This document shows, one piece after another, positions 51,315 through 64,000 of a DNA stretch of 64,000 nucleotides. The stretch covers positions 29,757,026-29,821,025 of the forward strand of contig NC_060234.1 of assembly GCF_021155775.2 (NCBI RefSeq), written 5' to 3'. How positions within the stretch are numbered: the first letter of the stretch is position 1; each line of letters starts with the position of its first letter. The position numbers and the translations under genes were made by a program. Source of the DNA: Neodiprion pinetum. Lineage: Eukaryota; Arthropoda; Insecta; Hymenoptera; Diprionidae. Below the pieces are notes generated by a model. It did not search any database. It was given only the letters and a program-made list of their open reading frames with translations, and had not been told where the DNA came from.

Positions 51315-54254
51315 TGTTTAATCACTATAACAGGAAGTAAATGAATTATACACGTACAGAGCCTTTTCCCTGACTCTAAACAGAGAATGCAGTAGAAGCC
51401 TGCTCAATCAAATCTTCATGCACAACAAAAATATTATGCAGCTTGCTGCGGTTTGTTACACCTTGTGTATAATTCTTTTACATAGCTTCAAGGAAACAGC
51501 GCTCTACATATATTTTACTTCTGTTGACTACATCTATAGATTTCTTTTATTTTGTTGAAATTGTAAATACTTAAATACCCTTCCAGTCGGAGCTATAGGT
51601 TTGAATTACCAAGAGCAAAACACATTGTTGAGTTTCTTAAAAAAACTAAAAACAATAATATAATCTCACATTATGTGTTATGTAAATGATATTTTATTTT
51701 CAAATTCGTAACCAAATAATAGCTCCTACTGATGCATCATAATCCATAATGGTGCTGAAATATACCTAAGGCCTGATTGTACCATGGCAAATTAAAGTTG
51801 AGCTGAATTTCAAGTGCTAAAAATGAAGTTAAGATCCACTTTAATTTCAAATAACAGAGCAATCGGGTCTTATATGTAGATACTGTATAGTTTTGTTCTA
51901 GTCTTCCGTGTGTTGCAATGTAAATATTACCGTATCATGAGCTGAAAAAATAAACAAATAAATATTTTCAAATAACTTGCGTATTTCATCACTCTTCACT
52001 TGTCCATCTCCCAATAATTTAATATCAACGAAGTTCAGAGTCACATGGGGTAAATTTATCGTCCAAATATTTTTCATTCACGTTGTGTGAAAAAAATTAC
52101 AAATTTTATATTTACAATTTCCGAAATAAATGTATACAATTTTATTTTGTACAATAAGCTGATATATTGTTATATAGTAAAGGAGGGCTGTTAGATGATT
52201 TACTGTTTTACGAACTGTAAAAGTAGTTATATAAACTTCTTACAGACCTATTTTCTCTGTATAAAATACTTTCACCAATATCTGGTTCGAAAATCATTTT
52301 AATAAATCTGCTATTTCATATTATACTTGCTGCTACCATGTAGCTGTACACTTCGAGTGAATACTTTGCAAATAAATGTTATTATAGGTATACTATAATT
52401 CTGTATTTATTATTACAACTTTGAAGTTTTGTCTAAGCAGAACTGTATATATATGTATATATATACATATACGTATAAATGAATGCAGTTAACTTTTACA
52501 TAAACTATGAATCAGAAGAAAATTCTGCATGCAAGTTGCAGCTACTAAACGCCACAGTGATTCTGATTTAAATAAATTAAACATGCAGATCAATGTTGTA
52601 ACTATGCAATTCATTCTTGTTTACAGAAACTCAAAACTTGAGCCCTGAACACTATACAAGACGAATAACACGATTTTCGTAAAATCGTAAAATCCTTCCG
52701 ATCCAGTCATTTCTAATGATTAAATTCGAGCAAATTCCTTCCTACAATCAAAAACTTTCACTACAATTACTTTGGTCGTCATGGTAAATGTTATATACCA
52801 AATTAAAAATCAATTTTCAGTACGAAATGTGTATAGAGATCTTATCCATAAAAACCACTATTAATATCCTTAACTTATAATCTACAGTATTTACAAGAAT
52901 AATTAACGGAGTGCTGTTTTAAAAATCATAGTTCCAGGCTCATCAAACGAAACAAAATACATTTCTACAAATGATTCAAGCACTTCTATACCGTTCATAA
53001 ATAGATTATAATTATCAATATCATTATTATTATTATCAGTAATCCTTCACTGATATTTGCGTTTATTGCTCACGTTTAAGTAAAGACATCAAATTATGCT
53101 TCAGAGATCTTTTAATTGAGTCAAATATTGGGAATATTTTAAGTAGTATATCTCTATATACATAGAGACATTCAGAGTGGTTGTACATATATATTAGGCA
53201 CTAAATGGACGGGTTGCGTTATATTTATAGGCCTTCTTCAATATTATAAGTAAATTATTCAACATTAAGGACACTTATTATCGCTTAAGTACACTTCGAA
53301 TGGATTCGTTTAGTTCAAGTATCACTGTTAATCTTATACTGAGCATATATAGGAACCTACTCGAGTGCATTTATTTTTTTGTTTTCGGAATGCATTGTAA
53401 CGATATATCTAGGTCTCGTTTTTTTTTAACACTAGCTTCTGCATATCAGGTGTTATTATTGTCATTCTATAAGGCCGTCATAAGTTGACTGGTCAATGAT
53501 GAGAAAAGCTTACAATTAGTTTTCAAGACTATCTAATTATATGAAATTGTTGGGCAGATAAAGTGTGACTCAGATAGCCTAATTGCTAATAAACGGTTGA
53601 ATTTCGTTTAAAACTCAATCCTGGATGGCGATCCTACATTTTTTCACACTTGATCTAAACATCACCAACTGCATAAATCTGATGGTGGCCTGATTTCATA
53701 TATATTGCGTCTAAAGTAAACTGCTTAAAAAATCCATTGGTAATGCAATACTGTAACAGAATATTTTTCAGAACTTGGGTAAATGCACTCATGAAGCAGT
53801 TATCCTGAAACTCAACTGATGCTAAAAAAAAGCTCTCCTAATTGTTTCTAATTCAGTTACTGCATATAATAGTGCATTTTAAGAACCGCAATATAACATT
53901 CATGTACATGAGTAAAATACGGCAATTTCTGGTCGTTTGTCATCTGCTAGAAGGTAAAACAGTCAATAAAATTTATATTAACACCTGCTTTTGTCTTTTC
54001 TCTTTAGAAACTAGATTTCGATTCAATTGAAAATTCATCAGTTTCAACATAAGCAAGTTCACAAACGAAATGAACATCCGCCTAATATACAGAAATAATC
54101 GTTTCTATTACTTATCTATACCCTTATTAACTGGTGTTATGACAAAAATAATGCTTACAAAATCTCATTGCGGCTGAGGAGTAGAAGAAACAATAACTTA
54201 TTCAAGGGACTAGGTTTAACTGACGACAACTCATGTTTACACACTTCAAGTTCC
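51315..54254. other. Convergent intergenic region, probable long 3' UTRs of EndoG and crumbs
   Basis: 2.9 kb of AT-rich sequence without a supported coding gene. It includes alternating TATATA/TATACA stretches near 52446-52480 and an ATT repeat near 53017-53035. Both flanking genes end here, and crumbs lies to the right. Confidence 0.55.
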
Positions 54255-57200
54255 CTAGATCAATCTTTCTTCCGGCGGAGGTTTCATCACATTGTCCATT
54301 TCTACTCTGGGGTTACTAAATTCTTGAGCACTGGGGCTATATGTACCGCGAGTAGCCCGTTTTTTTCGAGCCATCATAAAAAGGGCTATTAATGACCCTG
54401 CACCAATCAAAAGTAAACAACCCACGATGGGGCCAACTATTACAGCAATGTCCAGTGCTTGGCTGCCCAAAGAAAGTTTTTGCTAAAAAAAAGTTTAATT
54501 ACGTTGACATCACAAGAAAACAGTTCTCATTATTACATTTTTACACCGTAACCCTTCTGAGATCTGAGTTGTCCCGCCCATATCGCAGTTCTAGTGGCAA
54601 CTCTAATATTGTGGGTGGTTTGAGCATTCAGGGATCAATATTTGATTTAATGCTGAATTTTCTTACCTCTGTACAATTATGCCCACCGTAATCTGAGGTG
54701 CAGTGACAAATATAACCAGAATCATCAAGACATGTGCATGTTCCTTCGTTTTGGCATGGTGTCTAGAATGTAAATTTGGAATGTATAAAGTTCGATGTAT
54801 TTCTATCGAGAAATATATTATAAACAATCAATATATACATCTTTCTTATTTGATAGATAAAGTTATAATTATAAAATCTTCACAATCAAGAAACTCACCT
54901 GAATACACGGATCTAAAACTTCACAATTTCTACCACAATAACCCGGGATACAGCTGCATTGATAACTTCCTGGTAAATTTTCACAGTGACCATTTTCACA
55001 ATTCACTGGCATCTGTGCACATTCATCAATGTCTATTGAACAGTCAGAGCCATTGTAGCCCGTATGAGAACAATCACACTTGAAATTGTTCACCCCATCC
55101 AAACATTTCCCGCCATTTTTGCATGGGACATTACCGTTCGTATCAGCAGCGCAATCGTCTATATCCGTTTCACAGTACATTCCAGTGTAACCGGCAACGC
55201 ATGTACATTGTGGAGTCTGTAAAATGGATTGAGAAGATTTTTGGTTTACCTACCAGACCATGAATTGAGGAGCTCTCATCGATGTCTATACTTAGTAACC
55301 TTTTAGCTTACAAATAATAGTCAAATCAGTTTAATTGCGGAAAAGTAGAAAAAATGTCAATTTAGATATCCACTATTAGTTACGATTTCCAAATTATGTA
55401 CCTGATAAAGATAATCACATCGTCCACCATGCTGGCACTTATTGGGCATGCAATATGGGGTGTCACAGAATTGTCCTTCAAAGCCTGACATACAGGTGCA
55501 CGTGAAGTTATTACCAGTTTTCGTATCAACTACATCCGTACAAGTAGAACCATTTTTGCACTTGTGGTCCGCACATGTGATTATTCTCACTTCCTCACAT
55601 AAATTTCCTGTAAATTGATCCGGACATTCGCAACGGAATGACCCAGGAAGATTCACGCAAACACCATCATGCTGACAAGTAGTAACACTTACACATTCGT
55701 TAATATCTTCATCACAACTGAAATATGTTCCAGTACAGAGATTAAACGGACTCTTAACAATTAGCTCAGTTAATTTATGTGAAAATGTAATATTTATTAT
55801 TATGAAATAGAACAGCAATACGGATGTATATAGATTTAAAGCATTCTCCAGTCATCTCTTAGTTTTTATAACTACCCGCTTTGCTCAAAATTGATTATAA
55901 AATGCAAAAAAAATTAATATTACTCACAGCCAACTCTGCCACCCGCTAGTGCATTCACAAGTATAGTTTGCTATCTTATCCACGCACATAGCTCCATGTT
56001 TACATTTGTTATCTATACATTCATCGATGTCTACTGAACAATCATCTTCTGCATAGCCAGGCAGACAATCACAAATGTAACTGTTGGCTTCGTTTAAGCA
56101 GTGACCACCGTTTTTACAATCACTTTCAAAACACAGACGACATCCAATATTTTCATAACTGGACAGATTGCCTACCACTTGTAGAGAAAGGTATTCCGTT
56201 GGTGTGAAATTGGCATTCTGATATACTTCGTCATAAGTAAAGTAGTGCAAAAGCATAGCACCAATTCTCACTTCACCTAGGCAACCCTTAAAGGCATCAC
56301 CTAAAAATTTGCATTACAAATTATAATCAAATAATCATTATAAATGAATTATGTATTATTTTTATAAAAAATGTGGATTATACAGAACTGACTAAATTAA
56401 ACTGTGCTTTGAGATTGAAGATATTGTATAATATTTAGTATATATACTTTGAGTTAACTACCTAACACAAAACTATGTGGTGGAGTTGCAGTAGTCATCA
56501 TGTGCTGAGGATACTCAACGGAATTTCCATCCACAGTATTTCCACCACTGTAGGTACTGTTTGTCCCGATGGTTACATAACTATTCCTGTCTGATAACTC
56601 ACCACCGAGACCACCCAGCGTCACTGTTCCCGTGCACAGTAACTCATACCACAAAGAGAAACTAAAATTTGGACTTGAATGTGGTATTGTTTCATCATTT
56701 GAATTTGCATATCCAGACTCAATTGAATCATTATTCAACTTGATCACAATAGATGTCCAATTTCCATCCGGCTCATTTTTGCCAAAGGATAAAGTTCCAT
56801 GATTATTATAATCTAAAATCCAGGAGATTGAGATATTGTCTCTAAATACAGAGACTGCAAAATTCTGATTCCCACTCTTTGGTGCTATATGCATCAATAC
56901 ACCACCAGTGCGCGATCGGTATGTAATTTCAATAGTGTCTGTTGTTGATTCAGTTCCATTTTGTTCTTCAGACTGTTTATATGTGTAAGTAAATAGGTCG
57001 TTGCTGCCATTAAAAGTAGCATTTGCTACACATTCATATCCATCATCCAAATTCTGACACCTTGATCCAGTTGGACAGTCCTGCAGTTGACAAAATTCCA
57101 TCTCTTGGCACATCTTACCTGTGTATCCTCTCGGACACTGACACCAAAAGTCATTCCACGTTACATGGCATGTTCCATTATGATAACATGGATTACTGTT

Positions 57201-60200
57201 GCAAACAGGATCAGAGACAACGCCTTCCAAAATTTTTTCTTTATCAAGTATGACCGTGCCAAATTCAATTAGTGTAGGTATGTCTTTTGCCTTTAGTGGA
57301 TAAAATTCGACTACCATGGTTTCAGAACCGTTTGATATCTGCACATCTTGTATTATGCCTTTAAAATTGGTCTGAGGTGCTTGTTGTATATCCGTTTGAC
57401 GGTTATCTGCCTGTCTACTGGATCTGGGTGTCTGGCGGGGCAAACCGCCCAAGTACAAAACTGTTACATTTGATTGTCCTGTAGCACCGATCGTTTTTCG
57501 GAAATATTCACTTCCGTTTATTTTAACTTGTACTAAAGTCACATTCCTAACAACTTGAATCAAATGATAATTTCCCTGGTTCAGTTTAACACCACCAACA
57601 GTGTATGCTTCTGATCCATTGAACTGTATTTGTACCAGCAATTCCCCATGTTCCAGCAGAGCACGGATGTAAGGTTTCTCTTGTTTACCATCGAATTGGG
57701 CACTCGATTCAGAACCCAAATAAAATATATCACCTGTATCTTGTCGTGTTCTAATGAACATTGATATGTCTACAATCGATCTGATTGCACGTCTTGCCAA
57801 ATCATTTACTTTTACTGTAACATAACCGTCAGTGATGTTTCCATATCCAAAAGTGGCAGCAGTCATATTATACTGACAAGTGTGACCAAGATACGGACGT
57901 TCACACTTGCAGGAAAAATTTTGCCATCTATCCGTGCAGTGACCACCATTTTTACATGGATTCGGCAAACATTGCTCTGTGCGGGGGCAGCCTGATTCAA
58001 CATCTACCATCTGAACAGAACTAGATTGCAGCCCAGTGTATATCTAAAAGAATCATTTATATGAACTACTTAGCACCCATTCTCACACCAAGAATCACGT
58101 GTGCTTGAAGTTAGCAAAAGAGTTTGTGACAAGATGACTATGAAAACTAAAAAGTACATACCCATTCTCCATTTATGATAACATCTTCAGTGCAGCCAAT
58201 GAAAAATGCTGGCCCATGAGTCAATCTGCTCAGATAAGTTATTGTGCCGCCAATGTAAGTAGTTGGGAAGGATGTGTGGCTAGCATTTCCTTCATTCAGA
58301 TTGATTGGATAAATCGTTTGTTCTTCATTAGCAGACAGAACTATATGCGTCGTGTTGATGGCAACAAATACTTTTTGCCACTCGGAATTATTTAGACCAG
58401 TACCAATGAAAACACCCTCCCACCTGTTCAGTATACTGGAATGCAAATTCAACTTCCCGTTAACTAATTCCAGTATGTAAAATGTGGAACCTTTACCCAT
58501 GGCTATTAGACCATCAGGTAGTGTTGTTCGAAATCGAAATTGTATGTCATATCCTTCATCTCTGCTTGTGTTGACCAGTACGTAAGACTTGCCGTTCAAT
58601 GACATAGTTGTTACCTAACATAAACAAAACAATGAGATTTATTTTATTAGGTAACAAGTATAACGTCTGCTTGATAACAGAGCTTTAACTTAATAATAAG
58701 AATATGAATATAATAATTTTTGGAATTACGCAAATCACACTAATGCTGACCGCTTTCGTTGATTATGTTAACTACAATAGTTTATCAATCACTTCATGGA
58801 GTATGAAAAAATTTGAAATAGGGAGATACATCTGTGTGGTCTAGTGGTTATACAATGCTGCGTGTAATGCTTTCTTGTAGCATGTGCAAAGTACTACAGT
58901 ACTTATAATTTATAAATCAAACACTTTGGTATTTACCAATTCCTCGAGTTTGATAAGAAAATAAAATAAATTATATTATAAACCATTGAGATGTTTCCAA
59001 TATAAACAAACTTCATTGACAAATATACTTACAATATCACACATCTCCCCATGAAAACCATTGGGACAAGTGCAGTTGAACCTATGTTCTGTTTCATCGA
59101 CCAAGTATGGCCAACATGTGCCACCGTTTTGGCATGCATTGCCTTGACAACCAATCAATGGTACTGAACAGTTTTTTCCACCGAACCCAGGGTCACATAT
59201 ACAAGAATAGTCCGCTTTTCCATCTAAACACGTACCATGTTCGCATGGTGTATACTTTTTACATTCGTCGATGTCAGTTTGGCAGTGTGTACCCTCAAAA
59301 CCATCATCACATTCGCACTTATATCCACCGATTCGGTCCATGCATGTACCAGTTACACAGGGGTTGCTTTCGCATTCATTGATATTAATTTCACAGTTTT
59401 TTCCTATTACACCAGATACGCAAATGCATTCGTAACTGAAAATAGAAAGAAAATAATTAATACAACCCGTATTTTGGCATTCATTTAACTTTTATTCAGC
59501 ATCAGCGGTAATTTGCACTGATTCGCAAGATCAATTTTAATTATGGTTTACCACAATATCCTACCGCCTGTTTTTGTAAGACACATAGGTATAGCGCGAG
59601 TTTATAACTATCCACATACATATTTTGTTTAGTTGTTGTGTCTTGTTACTATCACTTGTTAAAAGGTAAGTTAGGTAACCCATGGTGAACAGACTGACAT
59701 CATTATGGCACTAGGTAATATTAATAATAGCTTACCCACTAGCATTTTCATAGCTGAAGTTTCTTGTGAATATTGCAGGTAATGTTGATGCGTTACTCTT
59801 ATACAATTCCCGGTTTGATCTTTCAAGACAGGTACCATTAAACTGGCAAGGTGAACTCTCGCATTCATCAACATCTTTTTCACAATTTAATCCTGTGTAT
59901 CCATCATAACACTGACAGTTATACGACAGGATACCATCTACACATTTGGCTCCGTTCATACATGGAGCTGACAGGCAATCGTCAATATTGAATTCGCAAT
60001 TTGCACCCTCAAATCCAGTATCGGTGCAATTACAGGTGTAATTATTAATACCATCAATACATTCACCGTAATTCAAGCAGGGTGATGACTGGCAATCATC
60101 AATGTTTATTTCACAATTATTTCCAGTAAAACCGAGTGAGCATATGCAAGAGTAAAATGCAGTATTATCTATACAAGTTGCACCATTTATGCATGGATTG

Positions 60201-63200
60201 CTTAAGCACTCGTCCACGTCTACTTCGCAAGTTTTGCCAGCATAACCGTCCTGGCAACTACATTCGAATGCATTTATTCGGTCAATGCACGTTGCATTAT
60301 TTTTACACGGACCACATAAACATTCGTCAATTTCCATGTCACAATGATCTCCCGAAAAACCTGGTCTGCAGAAGCAATCATAACTTCCATTTGTATTTAC
60401 ACAAATTCCATTGTTGCACAAGGAGTTCCCATATGTCGCACACTCATCAACATCTTGATCGCAAGCTGTACCTAAATTGACAAATTTTCCGATTAATAAT
60501 AATTATTGACTGTATAAAACAATACCATAATGTGCTGACCATAAGTCAAGAATTTCAGTTTGATGTAACTCAAAATTTTAAACATGGGGTCAACCCATAC
60601 TTGGTAATAGAGGACACATCATGGCAAAATGGGGCACATCGTTCTGTTTCTGTTTACTTACAGTTAATGAAAATATTCCATATTATCAGCTCAAACATAA
60701 AAAAAAGACTTTCCCTCCAGAGACAATTGTGGTGCAACCAAAAAATCTTTTTAAAAAAATTAACCATACATCTTTTGACGTGCGTTACTTTACTCCGGTA
60801 CGCCTAATAAAAAACTCGCTTCAAGGAGTAACAAATTTTTTTTACATTATTTTTCAAGTGTCAACCCATAAGTTCTGCATCAATCTGAAGAGGCTGCACA
60901 CAAAGTAATGACCATGTGTAGTTTTAATTTTAGTTATTAATTATTAATGCAACACAGTAATAATATTATTGAAGTGTTCATTGTGTCCTTAGTAAAAAAA
61001 TGAGAAATCGAACAGCAAACAAAATGAAAATATGGGTTAAAAAGGATATTAGCAAAAAAAAAAAATGGATTAGTAATAGTAACACGAATTTCATGATCAA
61101 TGGACTTATTCACTAACTTTGCAGTTACATATAACGACAAAAATTTGTGCAATTGCATTGGAAACAGCTATTGCGTAACATATTTCTTGTGGAAATATTC
61201 AACTGTAATTCCCAACTACCATTGGTTCGGTACTGTGGAACTACAGTGACATAGCGGCAAAGTTATTGAATGCTCTTTGAAGAGTAGACAAAATACAAAA
61301 CACAACCACAATTGCAGACCTCCGGCAAAATAGAATGTGCTACAGAAAAACATAACAGATGAAGCGAAACTTGGAAAATGCGTGCTCTGCTCAAATAACG
61401 TTCTATTACCAATTGTGAATATGGTTAATCTTCAATTTAAATAATATAATGTATGAAGCTAAATCATATCGTGACATATACCTTATAATAGACACTTCGA
61501 AAGTACGGCATACTTGTACAGCTTAATTTAGATTTTAAAAAATTTCCTGAAATTGAATTTCCGAATAAGGACTTGATTTGTATTCGTTAACTTATCGTCA
61601 GCACAATACAGTAATTGAATGATAAAAATATATCAGGTTCACGAATTTTCCTTGCCTGTATATCCTTCATTGCATTCACACTCGTATTTGTCACTTAAAT
61701 CGATGCATGTACCGTTGTTGCATGTATTACTTGCACAGTGATCAACAATTAAAGTACAGTTTGGCCCTCTATAGCCATCTTTGCATCTACATTCATAACC
61801 ATCTATTGCATCAACACAGACCCTGTCATCCGGACATATTGCACCAATGCACTCGTCAATATCAATATCACAAGTCTTCCCCATGAATCCTGGGGCACAC
61901 TTGCAGTCATAATTTGTTCTCGACCTTGCCACAAGGGTACAAATACCATTATTCGCACAGGGATTAATTGCACAAGCATCATATTCTCGGTCGCAATTCT
62001 CTCCCACAAAATCACGAATACAATTGCAAGAATAGCCATTAATTTCGTTGATGCATATGCCTCCGTTTTGGCAAGGTTGCGAAAGACACTTGTCAAGAAT
62101 ATGGCAGTTTTTACCTGTTGACACATTAACTTTATTGCACTTTCACAGTAAGCTTAGACCAAGAAAGAGAAAAATGATTTTAGGACAACTAAAGCAAAAG
62201 CTCAAATATCAAAAAAACCAAATTGACACCATAATTTGAGTTTAAAATGTGAGTACAAAAATAGGTATACAGTACTGAGCATCAGAACAACTACATGAAG
62301 CTGCAGAATTTTTAATAATATTCATTCACACAAAGAAATTCAGAAAAATTAAGAAGACGTTCATTATGTTACGAGACATGCACCTTACAGCTAACACCGA
62401 TGAATGATTAAGTATGCGACAAGCCAAATAATATGCGATATATGGATGAAAAAATTCCACATTGCGTTTTAATCACAAACATCAATATTCAATTCTTCAT
62501 ATACATATTTAACATATGTATATTATGGACCTGACATGTTCCAAAATGAAGTAAGTGTCTGCAGACCTTTACTACATTCAAACATAATGGCTACTGGTTT
62601 CAAATAAAGATAAATAAGTTATAAATTACGAGATGCAACGTAAAGTGTTGAATTTACCAGTATAGCCAGAGAGGCACTGACAGTAGTAACTATTCAACTG
62701 GTCAATGCAAGTCGCACCATTACGACAAGGATCACTCGCACATTCGTCCAAATCAATTGAGCACTCGGGCCCGGTCCATCCAGGTTCACAACTGCAGTAG
62801 TAGCCTCCTGACTGAGTAGTAAATATTAAGGATAAAGCGTGCGAGTAACTTAATACAGTAATATTAAAGGACCATTAATTATTTTCGGTGAATAATCTAC
62901 TCATGTGTTTTCACTAATTGTAAGGCAGGGGAAGCTGAGTAAATTATCTCGAAGTTGTAATTCGGTTGGTCAAAAAAAAAAAAAAAAACTTTACAAATTA
63001 ACGTTCAATTACTGGTCGGGTCACAAGATCAGACACAATGGCAGATGAATTAGATGAAGAAAAAATAGCATATACATTTATGAGAACCGGAGAAGCTGTG
63101 GTAATTTTGAAATAGTTTAGTGAATAAAGATTTAAAGAGACGTAGCTGTGTGTGATGATGTACTCGAAATACTTACATAATCATGGCAAGCGGATGCTTG

Positions 63201-64000
63201 TTTGCAAGGCATGTCTCTACAGGTGATTTGTAGTTCGCATTGAAGTCCTGTCCAAAATCTAGGACATTGACAAACAATGCCACGAGCGGTTTCAATGCAG
63301 GTGCCCCCATTCAGACATGCCGAGCACTGATCAGAAATAAGTTCTGTGCATGATGATCCTAATATGCGAACATTAAAACATGACACAGAACACAAAATCA
63401 CAAAATGTAATGAAGTGAGGAAACAATGCATGCGCATTACATACAAAAGCAAGGATAATCATTAGTAAATGAAATAAATTTCGTAATACATGGTAAATGA
63501 ATCGTGCAAACAGTAATCATTTTGCTGCTGTTGTCATTCTGTACTATGGAACAATGATCATCCGAGTTCTCCCAAGTCCAAAGCATTGCACGCAATATTT
63601 TGCAAGAGATGTTCTATTTAATCATTTGTACGTTTGGAAATTGCTATTTCGGATCAGCAAATTAGTCCAATCATAACTGTAAGTAATTCTGAAGCCCCAC
63701 ATTCAAGTAACAACTAAATCTTTTCTCTCAAAAGTAAAAGGGTAAATTTAGAGAACTGTGCAAGTTGCTGACGTTCAATAGATAATTAAATTATCGACTT
63801 ACCCGTCCACTCAATAGGGCATGTACAATTAAATCCATCCTGATTACTTGTGCAGGTACCTCCGTTCAAACATGGATTGTTCGCGCAGAAATTAATGGTG
63901 CAATTTGGTGGAATCCCCATAAATCCGGGATTGCATACACACTGCGGTCCGTGATTGTCGGGTATGCAAATACTGTTGAGTGGACAAGCTCCGTTTTCAC
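54255..64000 (-). CDS. crb: Crumbs, apical polarity transmembrane protein (C-terminal 13 exons, 5' part beyond window)
   Basis: Minus-strand exons 64000-63803 (partial), 63358-63177, 62811-62658, 62114-61656, 60471-59736, 59435-59033, 58614-58162, 58043-56462, 56300-55928, 55717-55402, 55216-54899, 54762-54667 and 54482-54255 join in phase to 1,831 residues. Order: many calcium-binding EGF repeats (DIDEC, DVDEC); laminin-G 1 (exon 58614); EGF; laminin-G 2; EGFs; laminin-G 3 finished in exon 56300; more EGFs; a transmembrane helix (IAVIVGPIVGCLLLIGAG); and a short tail. The tail has the juxtamembrane FERM-binding RATRGTYSPSAQEF and the PDZ-binding ERLI, which in flies recruit Moesin/Yurt/Expanded and Stardust. 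It sets the apical membrane of epithelia and photoreceptors. The intron between 61656 and 60471 uses a GC donor (ACAG|GCAAGG), required by phase. Confidence 0.97.
60472..61655. other. Crumbs intron with possible relic insert
   Basis: This is an intron on the minus strand. On the plus strand a 95-codon frame (60621-60908) rich in Lys, Phe and Asn, which I do not recognise, overlaps a pair of 11-bp direct repeats GTCAACCCATA at 60589-60599 and 60860-60870. They could be target duplications of a decayed insertion, or chance. No further gene is seen. Confidence 0.35.

Noticed and set aside
58838..58910. tRNA-like TGGTCTAGTGGTTAT
   Set aside because: It resembles a tRNA A box, but there is no B box (GGTTCRANNCC), acceptor stem or cloverleaf; at best a decayed tRNA-derived fragment.
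59107..60480. Plus-strand Cys/His-rich frames opposite the crumbs EGF exons
   Set aside because: They are antisense shadows of EGF-coding exons whose phases and splice sites are fully explained on the minus strand.

Overview
The window looks like an insect nuclear chromosome, perhaps a hymenopteran (that narrower call is inference only). It is AT-rich, its genes have many short introns with consensus splice sites, and it encodes Crumbs with an arthropod-type cytoplasmic tail. No bacterial or organellar features, tRNA, rRNA or CRISPR array were found. I built the gene models by hand from splice sites and reading phase; every junction quoted keeps the frame.

Layout. 1-9437 has no gene I can support. 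9441-10840 (+) is a four-exon CRAL-TRIO lipid-transfer protein. 12293-13254 (-) is a TMEM14-family membrane protein. 13871-26901 is a roughly 13 kb near-palindrome: two arms of about 6.1 and 6.8 kb face each other across a G-rich/C-rich centre. The arms carry 115-bp and 164-bp tandem arrays, TCATACA microsatellites and dispersed copies of a short repeat, and no recognisable transposase. 27546-34785 (-) is a six-exon EF-hand protein of the sarcoplasmic calcium-binding type with a predicted mitochondrial presequence.

The right half is gene-dense. VPS29 (-) and RAD9 (+) diverge from a 558-bp spacer. A KIF22/Kid-like chromokinesin (-) and endonuclease G (+) diverge from an 821-bp spacer. Between RAD9 and the kinesin lies a second unit encoding another Kid-type C-terminus with a helix-hairpin-helix (HhH), so the HhH cassette is duplicated. 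54255-64000 (-) holds the C-terminal 13 coding exons of crumbs (1,831 residues in the window, N-terminus beyond the edge): EGF repeats, three laminin-G domains, a transmembrane helix and the FERM/PDZ-binding tail ending ERLI.

Most unusual points: the giant inverted repeat with an exact 9-versus-18 copy difference between its 115-bp arrays; a kinesin motor with a degenerate switch I and a duplicated HhH cassette; three GC-AG introns in three different genes; and a calcium-binding protein with an apparent mitochondrial leader. The genes are mostly unrelated housekeeping neighbours (retromer, 9-1-1 checkpoint clamp, chromokinesin, mitochondrial nuclease, polarity receptor). The only shared regulation visible is through the two divergent promoters.
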